Shown: in pieces, positions 36,977 through 44,119 of the stretch
Layout of the letters: every line of letters starts with the position of its first letter
Position numbering within the stretch: the first letter of the stretch is position 1
Virus record (IMG/VR): IMGVR_UViG_3300038555_000007
Location: 1 to 44,470 of that record
Direction: 5' to 3' (one strand)
DNA: 44,470 bases
From: a virus
Made by a program: the position numbers and the translations under genes
Notes under the pieces: generated by a model
The model's input: only the letters and a program-made list of their open reading frames with translations
Told to the model about the DNA's origin: nothing
Database searches by the model: none

Positions 36977-37507
36977 TTATGAAGTGGCTTTTTCCGTTAA
37001 TTTATCGCGGCGAAGAGAATTGAGGAAAAACGTCAGCCAAATAGCGCCAAAGAGTGTCCAAACTGACGCGGAAATGATGCGGGACGTGTAGCCTCCATCC
37101 GAAATGTCAGCCGTTTTCGCTTTGATGTATTCCGCCCATTTCGCATACTGAGGCTGCGCGGCCTCACCCGTTTCCGAGAGCGCTCTAAGGTTGGCCAAGG
37201 CGCCTTCAATCACTGCCGACAGTGACCCAGCGTTGCTGTCAGTTACTGTCAAGACGGTTCGGTAGTCCCCTTCGCGGTATATATCGACCCCTTCAGGCAA
37301 GTCACTTGTGGCGCTGACTACAGCGCCGGCCAATCCAGGAGGATGAGAAAGGTCAAGCTTCGCGGTAAAGACGTGGGGATTTAATGTTGCCGACACGAAG
37401 TAGAATGCCGCTGCTGCAACTGGCCAAAGGACCAGTAGGAACCAAAATCTCTTCAAAGAGTCGATGGCGAACTCTGAGGTGAATCGCTCTGCCTGCGAAT
37501 GCGTCAT
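36977..37507 (-). CDS. Wzz-like two-span membrane protein
   Basis: 176 aa. Two membrane spans: FWFLLVLWPVAAAAFYFVSA (about 21-40) and IISASVWTLFGAIWLTFFLN (about 144-163), separated by a ~100-residue periplasmic domain with helical character. This is the topology of Wzz/PCP proteins that set O-antigen chain length, and NPHVFTAKLDLSH after span 1 echoes their P-x-Y-x-A start. It lacks an evident PG-rich motif in span 2. A phage gene of this kind could change the host surface and receptor exposure. It has no partner polysaccharide gene here. Confidence 0.6.
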   Translation of the reverse strand: MTHSQAERFTSEFAIDSLKRFWFLLVLWPVAAAAFYFVSATLNPHVFTAKLDLSHPPGLAGAVVSATSDLPEGVDIYREGDYRTVLTVTDSNAGSLSAVIEGALANLRALSETGEAAQPQYAKWAEYIKAKTADISDGGYTSRIISASVWTLFGAIWLTFFLNSLRRDKLTEKATS

Positions 37508-37706
37508 TTGGTTTACCCGTTCTTGATGCTCGCACCTTTGTAAAGATTATCATCGGCCACGCAACGCCTGCCTCCTACCGTTCACCCGTGGCTTCACCGC
37601 GGCAAAGCTGCTGGGTGGAAAACTACCCCTGCCACCCGTTCCCCTGTCCCCAGACTTCGATGGTCTCCCGAGCCCCATCAGGTATGAGTTTCGACCAGAA
37701 TTGGTG
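37508..37706 (-). other. Intergenic region of the accessory block
   Basis: About 200 nt without a convincing reading frame, between the Wzz-like gene and the secreted-protein gene. It should contain the promoter for the Wzz-like gene. I could not identify a clear promoter or structure, only C-rich runs. Confidence 0.3.
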
Positions 37707-38033
37707 CTAGGATGGCGGCCCAAGTGCGGGTGGTATCGGGTCGGAGTGAACGGGGAGCAACGGTAGCGCAGAGTCGCTAGAACTGACAGCAGGTGTCACC
37801 GCGTCGCTCGCGCTATTCTGACTCTCGGTCTCAATGTGGGAGATTTCGGAGACGCTGCTCTGGATCATGTTCTCGTTCGCGCCGGAGTCCGCTTCGGCCA
37901 CGAAACAAGTAGGGCTGCTAATTGGAACGCCGCTAACTGTCGATTGGAGGCACGTTTCTGAGGGCTGTGCCTTTACGGGACTTGCGATAAAGCCGAATGC
38001 CACAATGCCGACAGACAGAACCAGGGGTTTCAT
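37707..38033 (-). CDS. Secreted small protein with signal peptide
   Basis: 108 aa from MKPLVLSVGIVAFGFIASPV; the cleavage site is likely at VKA|QPS (about 22). The mature part is Ser-rich and largely unstructured, with two Cys (TCLQ, TCFV) near the N-terminus that could form a disulfide. The start 20 codons upstream would hide the signal peptide. Exported by the host Sec pathway, it might act in the periplasm or at the cell surface of the lysogen. Function unknown. Confidence 0.6.
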   Translation of the reverse strand: MKPLVLSVGIVAFGFIASPVKAQPSETCLQSTVSGVPISSPTCFVAEADSGANENMIQSSVSEISHIETESQNSASDAVTPAVSSSDSALPLLPVHSDPIPPALGPPS

Positions 38034-38162
38034 GTGCGTTACTCCCTCATCGCGACGAGTGTGACGCAGCCACACTAATCGCGCCAAGGGCAATCTTAAT
38101 ACATCATTAACTACCGGCCAGCAGGTCTAGTTAGTTAGGAGTCGTAGGGACTTGGAGTGAGG

Positions 38163-38405
38163 CTAGTCCCCCAACACCTTCGCCAGATTGCTCCTGCCCC
38201 TCGGCTTGCGCTCAACGGCGTCTGACGGCTCTGCCTCGCGAACTGGAGCCGGCGCCGCTGCTTTCACTGCCGTGACCGAATTCACCGGCACCGTCACTGG
38301 ATACCCATAGTGAGGTATTCGGATAGTCATCTCTGATCCGTCTTTCGAAACCAGAGACACTGTGGCCTCGATAACCACTGTGTCGCCTTCCTTGATCTTT
38401 GCCAT
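38163..38405 (-). CDS. Hypothetical protein, 80 aa
   Basis: 80 aa from MAKIKEGDTVVIEATVSLVS, with GGAGG 8 nt upstream. The N-terminal half is an SH3-like barrel candidate (VVIEATVSLVSKDGSEMTIR, YPVTVPVNSVTAV), followed by an Ala/Pro/Arg tail. It resembles small phage proteins that bind membrane or nucleic acid; no family identified. Confidence 0.6.
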   Translation of the reverse strand: MAKIKEGDTVVIEATVSLVSKDGSEMTIRIPHYGYPVTVPVNSVTAVKAAAPAPVREAEPSDAVERKPRGRSNLAKVLGD

Positions 38406-38466
38406 CACCACATCCTCCGGCTGAGCCAGGGGGATAACGATCATCATCGGATCTGCGTTGCGGCGC

Positions 38467-38703
38467 CTATCGCCTGTCGGGTGTTTGGGGCGTCACGATT
38501 GCAAAGCCGCACGCCGCCAGCTCGTTCTCTATGGCGAGGGCATCCAGATCGCCGAACATCCGGTCACCGGTATCGACCGTCGCATAGTAGGTCCAGCCGG
38601 TTTGATACTTCGGCGGGATGGCGGATTGTGGCGACATGGGAAGCACCAGCAGATCGCTCTGCAACTGCCCTTCGCTTCGGGTGATGAAAACATTGACCTG
38701 CAT
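38467..38703 (-). CDS. Hypothetical protein, copy 1 of a paralogous pair
   Basis: 78 aa with GGAGG ribosome site, opening MQVNVFITRSEGQLQSDLLV. It shares MQVNVF, LLVLP and the ending A..E....GFA/YALI with the copy at 38785, so the two arose by duplication. The segment DLDALAIENELAACGFAI is helical. No motif for function. Confidence 0.62.
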   Translation of the reverse strand: MQVNVFITRSEGQLQSDLLVLPMSPQSAIPPKYQTGWTYYATVDTGDRMFGDLDALAIENELAACGFAIVTPQTPDRR

Positions 38704-38784
38704 TTGACGATCCTCCCTCCGGGCATTCTGCGCCGGCGCGATTGACAGTGCAATTGACCGAGATCAACGGAGGCTGGTGCTGCA

Positions 38785-39003
38785 TCACGCGCCAATCAGC
38801 GCATAGCCTCGGCACCCTATCTCTGCCTCGATACGCAGTCTTTTGGAACGCAAGAGCCGATCGTCGGTAGTGGCCGTGGCCAGCTCGCGCCAGTGCATGG
38901 TCCGCAGGGATATCGGTATGGTCCCAGCCACGCCGAAGGGCAACACCAGCAATGGTGTCTGCTGGTCGTCGACGCCGTCTCTAACAAACACGTTGACCTG
39001 CAT
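38785..39003 (-). CDS. Hypothetical protein, copy 2 of a paralogous pair
   Basis: 72 aa from MQVNVFVRDGVDDQQTPLLV; the second of two close ATGs is chosen because GGAGGA is 7 nt before it and because it aligns with copy 1. Identities with copy 1 include MQVNVF, LLVLPF/M and GYALIG against GFAIVT. It is first in the minus-strand block. Confidence 0.62.
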   Translation of the reverse strand: MQVNVFVRDGVDDQQTPLLVLPFGVAGTIPISLRTMHWRELATATTDDRLLRSKRLRIEAEIGCRGYALIGA

Positions 39004-39105
39004 CTTCATATCCTCCGGCCCTTTACGTGGCCCTTGAATGCGTCGCCGCAATGGCCGCGCCGATCACTCCCTCGTTTGTGAAACCCGACATCAATGGAGA
39101 CCATC

Positions 39106-39870
39106 ATGGCCAAGGGGAATTTCCCTCCGGCGCTCGCTGACGTGCTTGTGCACGAGGGCGGTTACACTGCCGATCGGCGCGACCCAGGCAACTGGACGGG
39201 CGGCAAGGTCGGCCGTGGCGAGCTCAAGGGGACCAAGAAGGGCATCGCCGCGGCGTCCTATCCCCAGCTCGATATCAAGAACCTGACCGACGCCAAGATC
39301 GCCGAGATCTATGAGGCCAATTACTGGCGGAAGATCCGGGGCGACGAGCTGCCGGCAGGCGTCGATCTGTCTGGCTTCGACTATTCGGTCAACAGTGGCG
39401 TGTCCCGCTCGGCCAAGGATCTGCAGCGCGTGCTCGGCGTCACCGTCGACGGCCGCATTGGACCGGTCACCATCCTGGCCGCGCGAGCGCAGGACGCCCG
39501 AACCATCATCAAGGGCCACTGTGCCCGCCGGATGAGCTTCCTGCGATCCCTGGCCATCTGGAACACTTTCAAGAACGGCTGGTCGACCCGTGTCGCCAAG
39601 GTCGAGGCTAAGGCCCTGTCATGGGTCAGCAGCAAGGCCCAGCTCGAGGCCGATGCCAAGGCGGCCAAGGACAAGGCAGCTGCGCAGGCCGGCGGGGCTG
39701 TCGTGGGCACTGGTGGCGGCGTTGGCGTCGATCAGGCGCCGGACCTGGCCGGACTGCCCGTATGGGCCATCGTGGCCGTCGTGGCGGCCATCGTCGTGCC
39801 GCTGATCATCCGAGCCATCATCAATGCTCAACGCGCTTCGGCGCTCAACGCTGTGGCCAAGGAGGCCTAA
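39106..39870 (+). CDS. Endolysin, GH108 N-acetylmuramidase with C-terminal membrane anchor
   Basis: 254 aa from MAKGNF (GGAGA ribosome site). The catalytic E17 lies in VHEGGYTADRRDPGN, the GH108 signature. A peptidoglycan-binding_3 region follows (LQRVLGVTVDGRIGPVTILA, about 106-125). Residues about 217-239 (LPVWAIVAVVAAIVVPLIIR) form one C-terminal membrane span, preceded by an Ala/Gly linker. It should cut the glycan strands after the holin opens or depolarises the membrane. A C-terminal anchor is uncommon; signal-arrest endolysins carry theirs at the N-terminus. Coupled to holin-like genes. Confidence 0.87.
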   Translation: MAKGNFPPALADVLVHEGGYTADRRDPGNWTGGKVGRGELKGTKKGIAAASYPQLDIKNLTDAKIAEIYEANYWRKIRGDELPAGVDLSGFDYSVNSGVSRSAKDLQRVLGVTVDGRIGPVTILAARAQDARTIIKGHCARRMSFLRSLAIWNTFKNGWSTRVAKVEAKALSWVSSKAQLEADAKAAKDKAAAQAGGAVVGTGGGVGVDQAPDLAGLPVWAIVAVVAAIVVPLIIRAIINAQRASALNAVAKEA

Positions 39871-39874
39871 CGCC

Positions 39875-40180
39875 ATGCTCAATCGCATCTGGGAAACGCT
39901 GGTTCGCTGGCGGACGTATTTCCTCAACATCATTCTGGCGCTGCTGTTCATCGCGCCCGAGGTGCTGAACTCGCCCGAGATCCTCGCCATCATCCCGGCC
40001 GAGTATCAGCGGTGGTTCCTGGTGGCAGCCTTCCTCGCCAATATCTGGATGCGCCCGCGCGCCGCTGCGGTGAAGAGCGACCCAGAGGTCCAGGTCCGCG
40101 AAACCATCAAGGCTGCCGATGGACCAGTTCGGGTGATGGTCGAGGAGGCCGGCGAGACCAAGGCGATCATCCGTGCTTAG
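39875..40180 (+). CDS. Small two-span membrane protein, holin-like
   Basis: 101 aa, GGAGG upstream. A hydrophobic N-terminal span (YFLNIILALLFIAPEVLN, about 15-32) and a second near WFLVAAFLANIWM (about 47-59) precede a soluble tail (VRETIKAADGPVRVMVEEAG). Located between endolysin and the 3TM holin. It may be a holin partner, antiholin or pinholin-type subunit; which is not evident. Confidence 0.65.
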   Translation: MLNRIWETLVRWRTYFLNIILALLFIAPEVLNSPEILAIIPAEYQRWFLVAAFLANIWMRPRAAAVKSDPEVQVRETIKAADGPVRVMVEEAGETKAIIRA

Positions 40181-40571
40181 CGCCATCCTCAATTGGCTGG
40201 GCGGCGGGATCGTGAAGCAATTCACTGACCCGCTCCTGGCAGCCTATCAGGCAAAGCTCAACGCCAAGAGCGACACCGACAAGCTCGATGCGGAACTTAC
40301 CATCCAACGCATCGAGGCCGCACGCGATATCGCATTGGCCGAAGCGGGCCGGGCATGGTCGGCGACGTCGGTCGGCCGCTGGCTGATCGTGGTGCCCTTT
40401 GGCCTTTGGTGGTCGGCGATCTACCTGGTGCAGATCATCAACCCATGGTTCGGCCTCGATCTGGTCGTGATCGACGTTCCCGCGCGGATCCACGACATGG
40501 CCTTGGTGCTGGTCCCGGCCATCGTCATTGCCGATGCCGGCGCCTTCGCGGCCCGATCTCTACGACGTTAA
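40173..40571 (+). CDS. Holin, 3TM type (GTA_holin_3TM-like)
   Basis: 132 aa from GTG, overlapping the preceding gene. An amphipathic N-terminal part (LSAILNWLGGGIVKQFTDPL), a charged helix (KLNAKSDTDKLDAELTIQRI) and then hydrophobic spans (WLIVVPFGLWWSAIYLVQII; ALVLVPAIVIADAGAFAA) agree with the GTA holin family, in which alphaproteobacterial phage and GTA particles are released. The WW and INPWFG residues are typical of the family. Likely the main holin. Confidence 0.8.
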   Translation: MLSAILNWLGGGIVKQFTDPLLAAYQAKLNAKSDTDKLDAELTIQRIEAARDIALAEAGRAWSATSVGRWLIVVPFGLWWSAIYLVQIINPWFGLDLVVIDVPARIHDMALVLVPAIVIADAGAFAARSLRR

Positions 40572-40574
40572 AGC

Positions 40575-40610
40575 GAGCCCGGGAAACGCGCCACCACGCT
40601 TTCCGGGCTC
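40575..40610 (+). terminator. Hairpin after the holin gene
   Basis: GAGCCCGG (40575-40582) and CCGGGCTC (40603-40610), a perfect 8-bp stem around a 20-nt loop. No T-run follows, so termination may be weak or factor-dependent. It marks the end of the lysis pair. Confidence 0.42.
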
Positions 40611-40686
40611 TGACCATCACTCCGAATAGGATCGGCTTAATGGCTATTGACCACCCTGCATTTCAAAACCTTGAGGGCGTGTGAAG

Positions 40687-41037
40687 ATGACGATCGACTC
40701 CGCCGTCAACATGCCCACCATTGTCACCATCATCATTGCCACCATTGGGGCTGTGGCCTGGCTTATCCGTATGGAGGGCAGGGTCAATTCCTCAGCCAAG
40801 GACGTGGACGATCTCAGCAAGCAGATCGGCGCCATAGACGCCCTGGTCATGCTCCACCATTCCCAATTCCATCAGTATCAGCTCGAGGCCGCCGAGAAGT
40901 ACATGACGCAGGCCGCGTTCGGGGAGATCAAGCGGGAGATCGTCTCCGAGATCAACCGCATGGAGGGCCGGCTCGAAGCCCAGATCGAGCGCGTTGGGAA
41001 CAAGTCCACATCGCGGCGCACCACAGGTCAGTCGTGA
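40687..41037 (+). CDS. Membrane-anchored coiled-coil protein
   Basis: 116 aa. N-terminal span PTIVTIIIATIGAVAWLI (about 10-28), then a long heptad helix (NSSAKDVDDLSKQIGAIDAL, EIKREIVSEINRMEGRLEAQ). This resembles inner-membrane spanin-like or phage host-lysis accessory proteins; no outer-membrane partner was found. ATG 40687 chosen, with GAGGG upstream; GTG at 40681 is possible. Confidence 0.62.
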   Translation: MTIDSAVNMPTIVTIIIATIGAVAWLIRMEGRVNSSAKDVDDLSKQIGAIDALVMLHHSQFHQYQLEAAEKYMTQAAFGEIKREIVSEINRMEGRLEAQIERVGNKSTSRRTTGQS

Positions 41038-41195
41038 AGCTCTCCGACCTTACTGCCATCCTCTCCCGCGTCGGCCGTGATCATCCTGACCTCGTCGCAG
41101 ACGAAAAGGTCAGACGGTATATCCTGCTGGTCGTGGAAGAGGGGAGGCAGCTGCCGGCGGAGAAGGCGCCTAATGGCCGTCAGTCATTGAACTGA
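41034..41195 (+). CDS. Hypothetical small protein, 53 aa
   Basis: 53 aa from GTG (GTGA overlap with the previous stop), opening MKLSDLTAILSRVGRDHPDL and continuing VRRYILLVVEEGRQLP. Helical, amphipathic. Its end overlaps the converging PilZ gene by 16 nt. It is the last gene with clear phage-type coupling and may be close to the right end of the prophage. Confidence 0.5.
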   Translation: MKLSDLTAILSRVGRDHPDLVADEKVRRYILLVVEEGRQLPAEKAPNGRQSLN

Positions 41196-41425
41196 AGTCC
41201 GACGCTCATCCCGTCGCGCCAGACGATGCGGCAAGGCTGCATCCGATGGTCGGGTAGCAGCAAGTAGAAATCTTCTGGCAAAGCGAGATCTGGGTGTACC
41301 GCAACGCGCGCACCGGTATTTGTCATGTCGAGCACCGCGCCATCAAGGCGCGTCATGCCCGCATCGAGTACGATGGTGGCGATCAGATCTACTCGTTCTC
41401 GCTGCAGCAATCTACGTTCTTGCAT
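41180..41425 (-). CDS. PilZ-domain protein
   Basis: 81 aa consisting of a single PilZ domain. The N-terminal RxxxR (QRERVDL) and the later D/NxSxxG motif (DMTNTGARV) that bind cyclic di-GMP are both recognisable. The fold ends with GMSVGLQF, typical of short alphaproteobacterial PilZ proteins. It would sense c-di-GMP and regulate motility, surface polysaccharide or another target. Whether it belongs to prophage or host is open: it converges on the last phage gene with an overlap. Confidence 0.82.
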   Translation of the reverse strand: MQERRLLQRERVDLIATIVLDAGMTRLDGAVLDMTNTGARVAVHPDLALPEDFYLLLPDHRMQPCRIVWRDGMSVGLQFND

Positions 41426-41479
41426 GGTCGTAGCTTAGCTGCTGGAAACTACTGATCCGCTCAGCAAAACCGTAAACAT

Positions 41480-41617
41480 TTAGCGACCGCGTCCGGGCGG
41501 GTACTCAAGGCGTTGCTGGCTCCTTACTTTCTGAGAACAGCATTGCCGGCTATGGCGACCATGCTGGCGCAAAGTCTCTAGGCCCTCGATGACATGAGTA
41601 GCCGGGCGGGGTGCCAT
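41480..41617 (-). CDS. Small basic protein with a very strong ribosome site, 45 aa
   Basis: 45 aa, MAPRPATHVIEGLETLRQHG onward, with two adjacent Cys (RQCCSQ). The ribosome site GGGGAGGTGACC directly before the ATG is almost a full anti-16S complement, the best in this region. Arg/Gln-rich with pI clearly basic. Function unknown; sequence alone gives no more. Confidence 0.48.
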   Translation of the reverse strand: MAPRPATHVIEGLETLRQHGRHSRQCCSQKVRSQQRLEYPPGRGR

Positions 41618-41747
41618 GGTCACCTCCCCTCAAATGAGGGGGTTTCAACTCAGGACAGTCGCAACGACGCGGCTATTCAAAACACTCAGCTACGCATCCC
41701 TGGCAATGATCGTTGACGCCCGCGCAGATGTATTGGCACATGTCGGA

Positions 41748-41978
41748 ATGACCCCCGACGAGGCCGATCAGCACATAATTAAGTCCCGACGTTTCCTTGC
41801 GGACTGGATAGCCGTGGGGGCGGGGAGCGAGATCGAGGATGTACTGAAAATGGTCAGCGAAGAGATATTGATCCTCGAAGCGCTGGCGGAGGAGTATCCC
41901 GGAAAGGTGGACAGGGTCATCGCCCTGGCCATGGAATGGATCGAGTTCCAAAAAAGACTGAAGAAGCAACTCAACTGA
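41748..41978 (+). CDS. Member 1 of a three-copy ~76-aa family
   Basis: 76 aa from MTPDEADQHI by alignment with the other copies. Shared features: S-R-x3-L near residue 13, then E-x2-(I/L)-x-I/L-(A/L), (E/Q)YPxK and W..(F/L)...L...(L/M)N at the end. ATG 41706 is 14 codons upstream in frame and could be the true start (the region between, VDARADVLAHVG, aligns weakly with upstream sequence of the 44120 copy). The protein is almost all helix. Function unknown. Confidence 0.6.
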   Translation: MTPDEADQHIIKSRRFLADWIAVGAGSEIEDVLKMVSEEILILEALAEEYPGKVDRVIALAMEWIEFQKRLKKQLN

Positions 41979-42025
41979 GATTCTCCACCTCGCCGCACCG
42001 CCCGCGCGGTTCCTGGATGTGATTT

Positions 42026-42040
42026 GTTCTCATTCCGTTC
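42026..42040. promoter_or_regulatory. LexA (SOS) box, GTTC-N7-GTTC
   Basis: GTTC (42026-42029), seven bases, GTTC (42037-42040), a perfect alphaproteobacterial LexA site on the other orientation of the 6265 box. It lies 36 nt upstream of the gene at 42077, in the right place to repress it. Confidence 0.75.
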
Positions 42041-42076
42041 CCGGTGCTAGCGATATCCGCCTCGGGGGTGGAATCG

Positions 42077-42544
42077 ATGGCGACACTGAGAGAGATGAAG
42101 GAGAGAGGCGACCGGATCGTCTTCTACTGCCGCGCCGATGTGGCGATGTGCACCCACAGTTGGCAGCCCTCGTGGGATCAGCTCATCCAATATTTCGGAC
42201 AGGACGCAGACTTCACCCTTGATCGGTCAGAGTTCGGCCGGCTGGTTTGTGAAAATTGCGGCGGCCGGGGCGCTAAGATCATCGTACAGCCACCCGAGGG
42301 CACAACGGGCATGGGCGGCGGCTACGGCTATGATCACGGCCCGGGTCTTTCCGTGGAGGAAGCGGCGCTCGAGCATCACGCCAGAGCGGCAGAGCGCAAG
42401 CGCCTGGGCATCAAGAGCAACGCCGAACTGAACGCCGAGAGCCGCGCGGCCCTGAAGGCGGCGAGACTGGCGGAGCGGAAGGGTGAGCACTTCATTGGCC
42501 CACCAAACCCTTGGGCGAACCGAAAGCGCGGCCGATGGCTATAG
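42077..42544 (+). CDS. SOS-box-controlled protein with zinc-binding cysteines
   Basis: 155 aa from MATLREMKERGDRIVFYC; GGGTGGAA precedes the ATG. Cysteines/histidine in FYCRADVAMCTHSW (about 17-30) and CENCGG (about 71-76) suggest one zinc site. The Gly-rich TTGMGGGYGYDHGPGLSVEE (about 88-107) and a charged helix with NAESRAALKAARLAE follow. It resembles a hypothetical family common in Rhizobiales. The LexA box implies a role in the response to DNA damage, for example together with the SRAP protein that converges on it with a 6-nt overlap. Confidence 0.68.
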   Translation: MATLREMKERGDRIVFYCRADVAMCTHSWQPSWDQLIQYFGQDADFTLDRSEFGRLVCENCGGRGAKIIVQPPEGTTGMGGGYGYDHGPGLSVEEAALEHHARAAERKRLGIKSNAELNAESRAALKAARLAERKGEHFIGPPNPWANRKRGRWL

Positions 42545-43222
42545 CGAGTTGATCAGCGGCTTCTTGGTGTCGGTGCCTTCATAGCGCGAGTTGTTCACGT
42601 CGCGGGCGACGCGATGGAAAGTCAGCAGGGAATCGATCTGGCTGCCGAGCAGCAGGGCCTTCGCGTCATCGTCCTTGAGGTCGGTATCGAGCCAGGCGCC
42701 GTAAGTCTCGGTCGGCAAGATAACCGGCATGCGCGTATGGATGTGAGCAATCTCCGGCACGGCCGGAGCGGTGATGATGGTGCAGCTCGTCACGCCCAGG
42801 TTGTCATTGTGGGCCCAGAGGCCCGCGAAGCTGAAGCCTTTGCCATCCGGCATCTGCAGGAGCCACGGATCCTTCTTCCCGTCTTCATCCGAGACTGTCC
42901 ATTCGAAATAGCCATCGGCCGGTATCAGGCAGCGCCGCGACTTCCAGGCATCGCGAAACGCCGGGGTACTATCGGCTGTCTCGATGCGGGCATTGAACAG
43001 CGTGGCCTTGGGCACTTCCTTCGCCCAGAACGGCACCAGCCACCATCGGCCCTCGTCCAGCTCCATCTCCCCGGTCTTGTCGAGGTGGGCGAACTGGACG
43101 GTCTGGGTTGGGGCGATATTGTACCGCGGCTGCATATTGGTTGCCGGCGGGCCCTTGTCGTGGATGCTGTAGAGGGCGTGCAGCTCCGCCCAGGTCATCT
43201 CATTAGTAAAGCGTCCGCACAT
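42539..43222 (-). CDS. SRAP (HMCES/YedK) abasic-site shielding protein
   Basis: 227 aa. The invariant catalytic C2 (MCGRFTN), N77 (FNARIET), E107 (DGYFEW) and H162 (HTRMPVIL) are all present, so the protein should form a covalent thiazolidine crosslink with abasic sites in single-stranded DNA, protecting forks from strand breaks. The family is induced by SOS in many bacteria. TGATG coupling with the preceding gene (43222) makes it the second cistron. Its own box was not found upstream. It may be host or accessory to the prophage. Confidence 0.93.
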   Translation of the reverse strand: MCGRFTNEMTWAELHALYSIHDKGPPATNMQPRYNIAPTQTVQFAHLDKTGEMELDEGRWWLVPFWAKEVPKATLFNARIETADSTPAFRDAWKSRRCLIPADGYFEWTVSDEDGKKDPWLLQMPDGKGFSFAGLWAHNDNLGVTSCTIITAPAVPEIAHIHTRMPVILPTETYGAWLDTDLKDDDAKALLLGSQIDSLLTFHRVARDVNNSRYEGTDTKKPLINSL

Positions 43223-43551
43223 CAGTCAAAGCCCTCGATCTCGCGAAGCTCGCCCCATTCCCGGCGCCATAGCGAGCGGTCCTGGATCGCGATCACAACG
43301 CGATTGTAGGCCCAAAGGTAGCAGAGGCTGTCGGCCCTGCGCAAAGCTTCCTCAACGGGGTAGGGGCCTTCAAGGGCAGCCTTGACCTTGTCGCCCTGGG
43401 TGATCCAGTCCGGCCAGTAGATCGAAGCGACAACTTCGCCGAACTCGATGCCGGCGGCGGAGAATGCCACCTCGTCGCTGCCAATGCCCACGATGATCGC
43501 GTCGAGCGCGACTTCATCGTCATCGGTCGTCCACTGATAGGGGCCAAGCAT
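43222..43551 (-). CDS. Hypothetical protein coupled to SRAP
   Basis: 109 aa, opening MLGPYQWTTDDDEVALDAII, with a middle SAAGIEFGEVVASIYWPDWI and a helical VEEALRRADSLCYLWAYNRV. Acidic, no recognised motif. Coupled to SRAP by TGATG, which hints at a joint role in protecting or processing damaged DNA. Confidence 0.6.
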   Translation of the reverse strand: MLGPYQWTTDDDEVALDAIIVGIGSDEVAFSAAGIEFGEVVASIYWPDWITQGDKVKAALEGPYPVEEALRRADSLCYLWAYNRVVIAIQDRSLWRREWGELREIEGFD

Positions 43552-43583
43552 GCCCCACGCTTATGGGGATTCGGCGCGGGGCC

Positions 43584-43688
43584 TTAGGGGCCGCTGGGCG
43601 GTTTCCCCGGATTTGCGTCGGCGGCTATCTTTTCAGCGATGCGCTGAAGCCTGGCGATGAAGAAACGCCCGGGCGCAGCCTGCGTCAT
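43584..43688 (-). CDS. Possible 34-aa ORF in the region before SRAP operon
   Basis: 34 aa: MTQAAPGRFFIARLQRIAEK then IAADANPGKPPSGP, with GGGGGCAGAG ahead of the ATG. An amphipathic helix is predicted in FFIARLQRIAEKIAAD. It lies in a ~283-nt stretch (43552-43834) otherwise without genes and containing the direct repeat CCCGGGCGCA (about 43667 and 43699). Weakly supported. Confidence 0.32.
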   Translation of the reverse strand: MTQAAPGRFFIARLQRIAEKIAADANPGKPPSGP

Positions 43689-43834
43689 CTCTGCCCCCGG
43701 GCGCACTGACGCTAGGAGGTCATCCTCTCAGCATCGGGTCAGGGCCCTCCTGCAGGGCTGGATCTGACGACGGCGAAACGGCCAGGGGGAGGGTTGGTTC
43801 CGCCGTTCCTGTCGACCTGATAGGCCGTGCGGCA

Positions 43835-44068
43835 TCAGTTCATCTTCTGGCCCACCCGTCTCGCCAGCGCCTTCCAGCGCCGCACAAGGTCTCCAACGCT
43901 CAGCGCCTTTTCGGGGTACTGCGCGATGATCTCCTGGAGGATCGCGACCTCCTCCCGCAGAAGCTTCAGCGTCTGCTCCGGCATGACGTGTTGGGCAGCC
44001 ATCTGCTCGTATTTCGCCAGAGTGTTTCTGGAGAGCACAATTCGGGAATTTGTGAGTTCGTCGGCCAT
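43835..44068 (-). CDS. Member 2 of a three-copy ~76-aa family
   Basis: 77 aa from MADELTNSRI; aligns without gaps to the copy at 44120 (R-I-x2-S-R-x2-L, then M at residue 23, E-x2-I/L-L near 41-44, YPEK / HPGK, W-x-A-L, and the N-terminal ending MN/LN). A possible upstream start at 44095 adds 9 residues. Helical, no membrane segment. Function unknown. Confidence 0.62.
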   Translation of the reverse strand: MADELTNSRIVLSRNTLAKYEQMAAQHVMPEQTLKLLREEVAILQEIIAQYPEKALSVGDLVRRWKALARRVGQKMN

Positions 44069-44119
44069 GGTGGGAACATCGTTCGGCGCGCGCATGGCGT
44101 CAACTGGACGGCGGGACGT

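Noticed and set aside
40640-40684. 14-codon ORF before the membrane coiled-coil gene
   Set aside because: Possible leader peptide, but no ribosome site or other supporting evidence.
43660-43710. Direct repeat CCCGGGCGCA as attachment core
   Set aside because: Ten bases in two nearby copies; no counterpart at the left junction next to the integrase.
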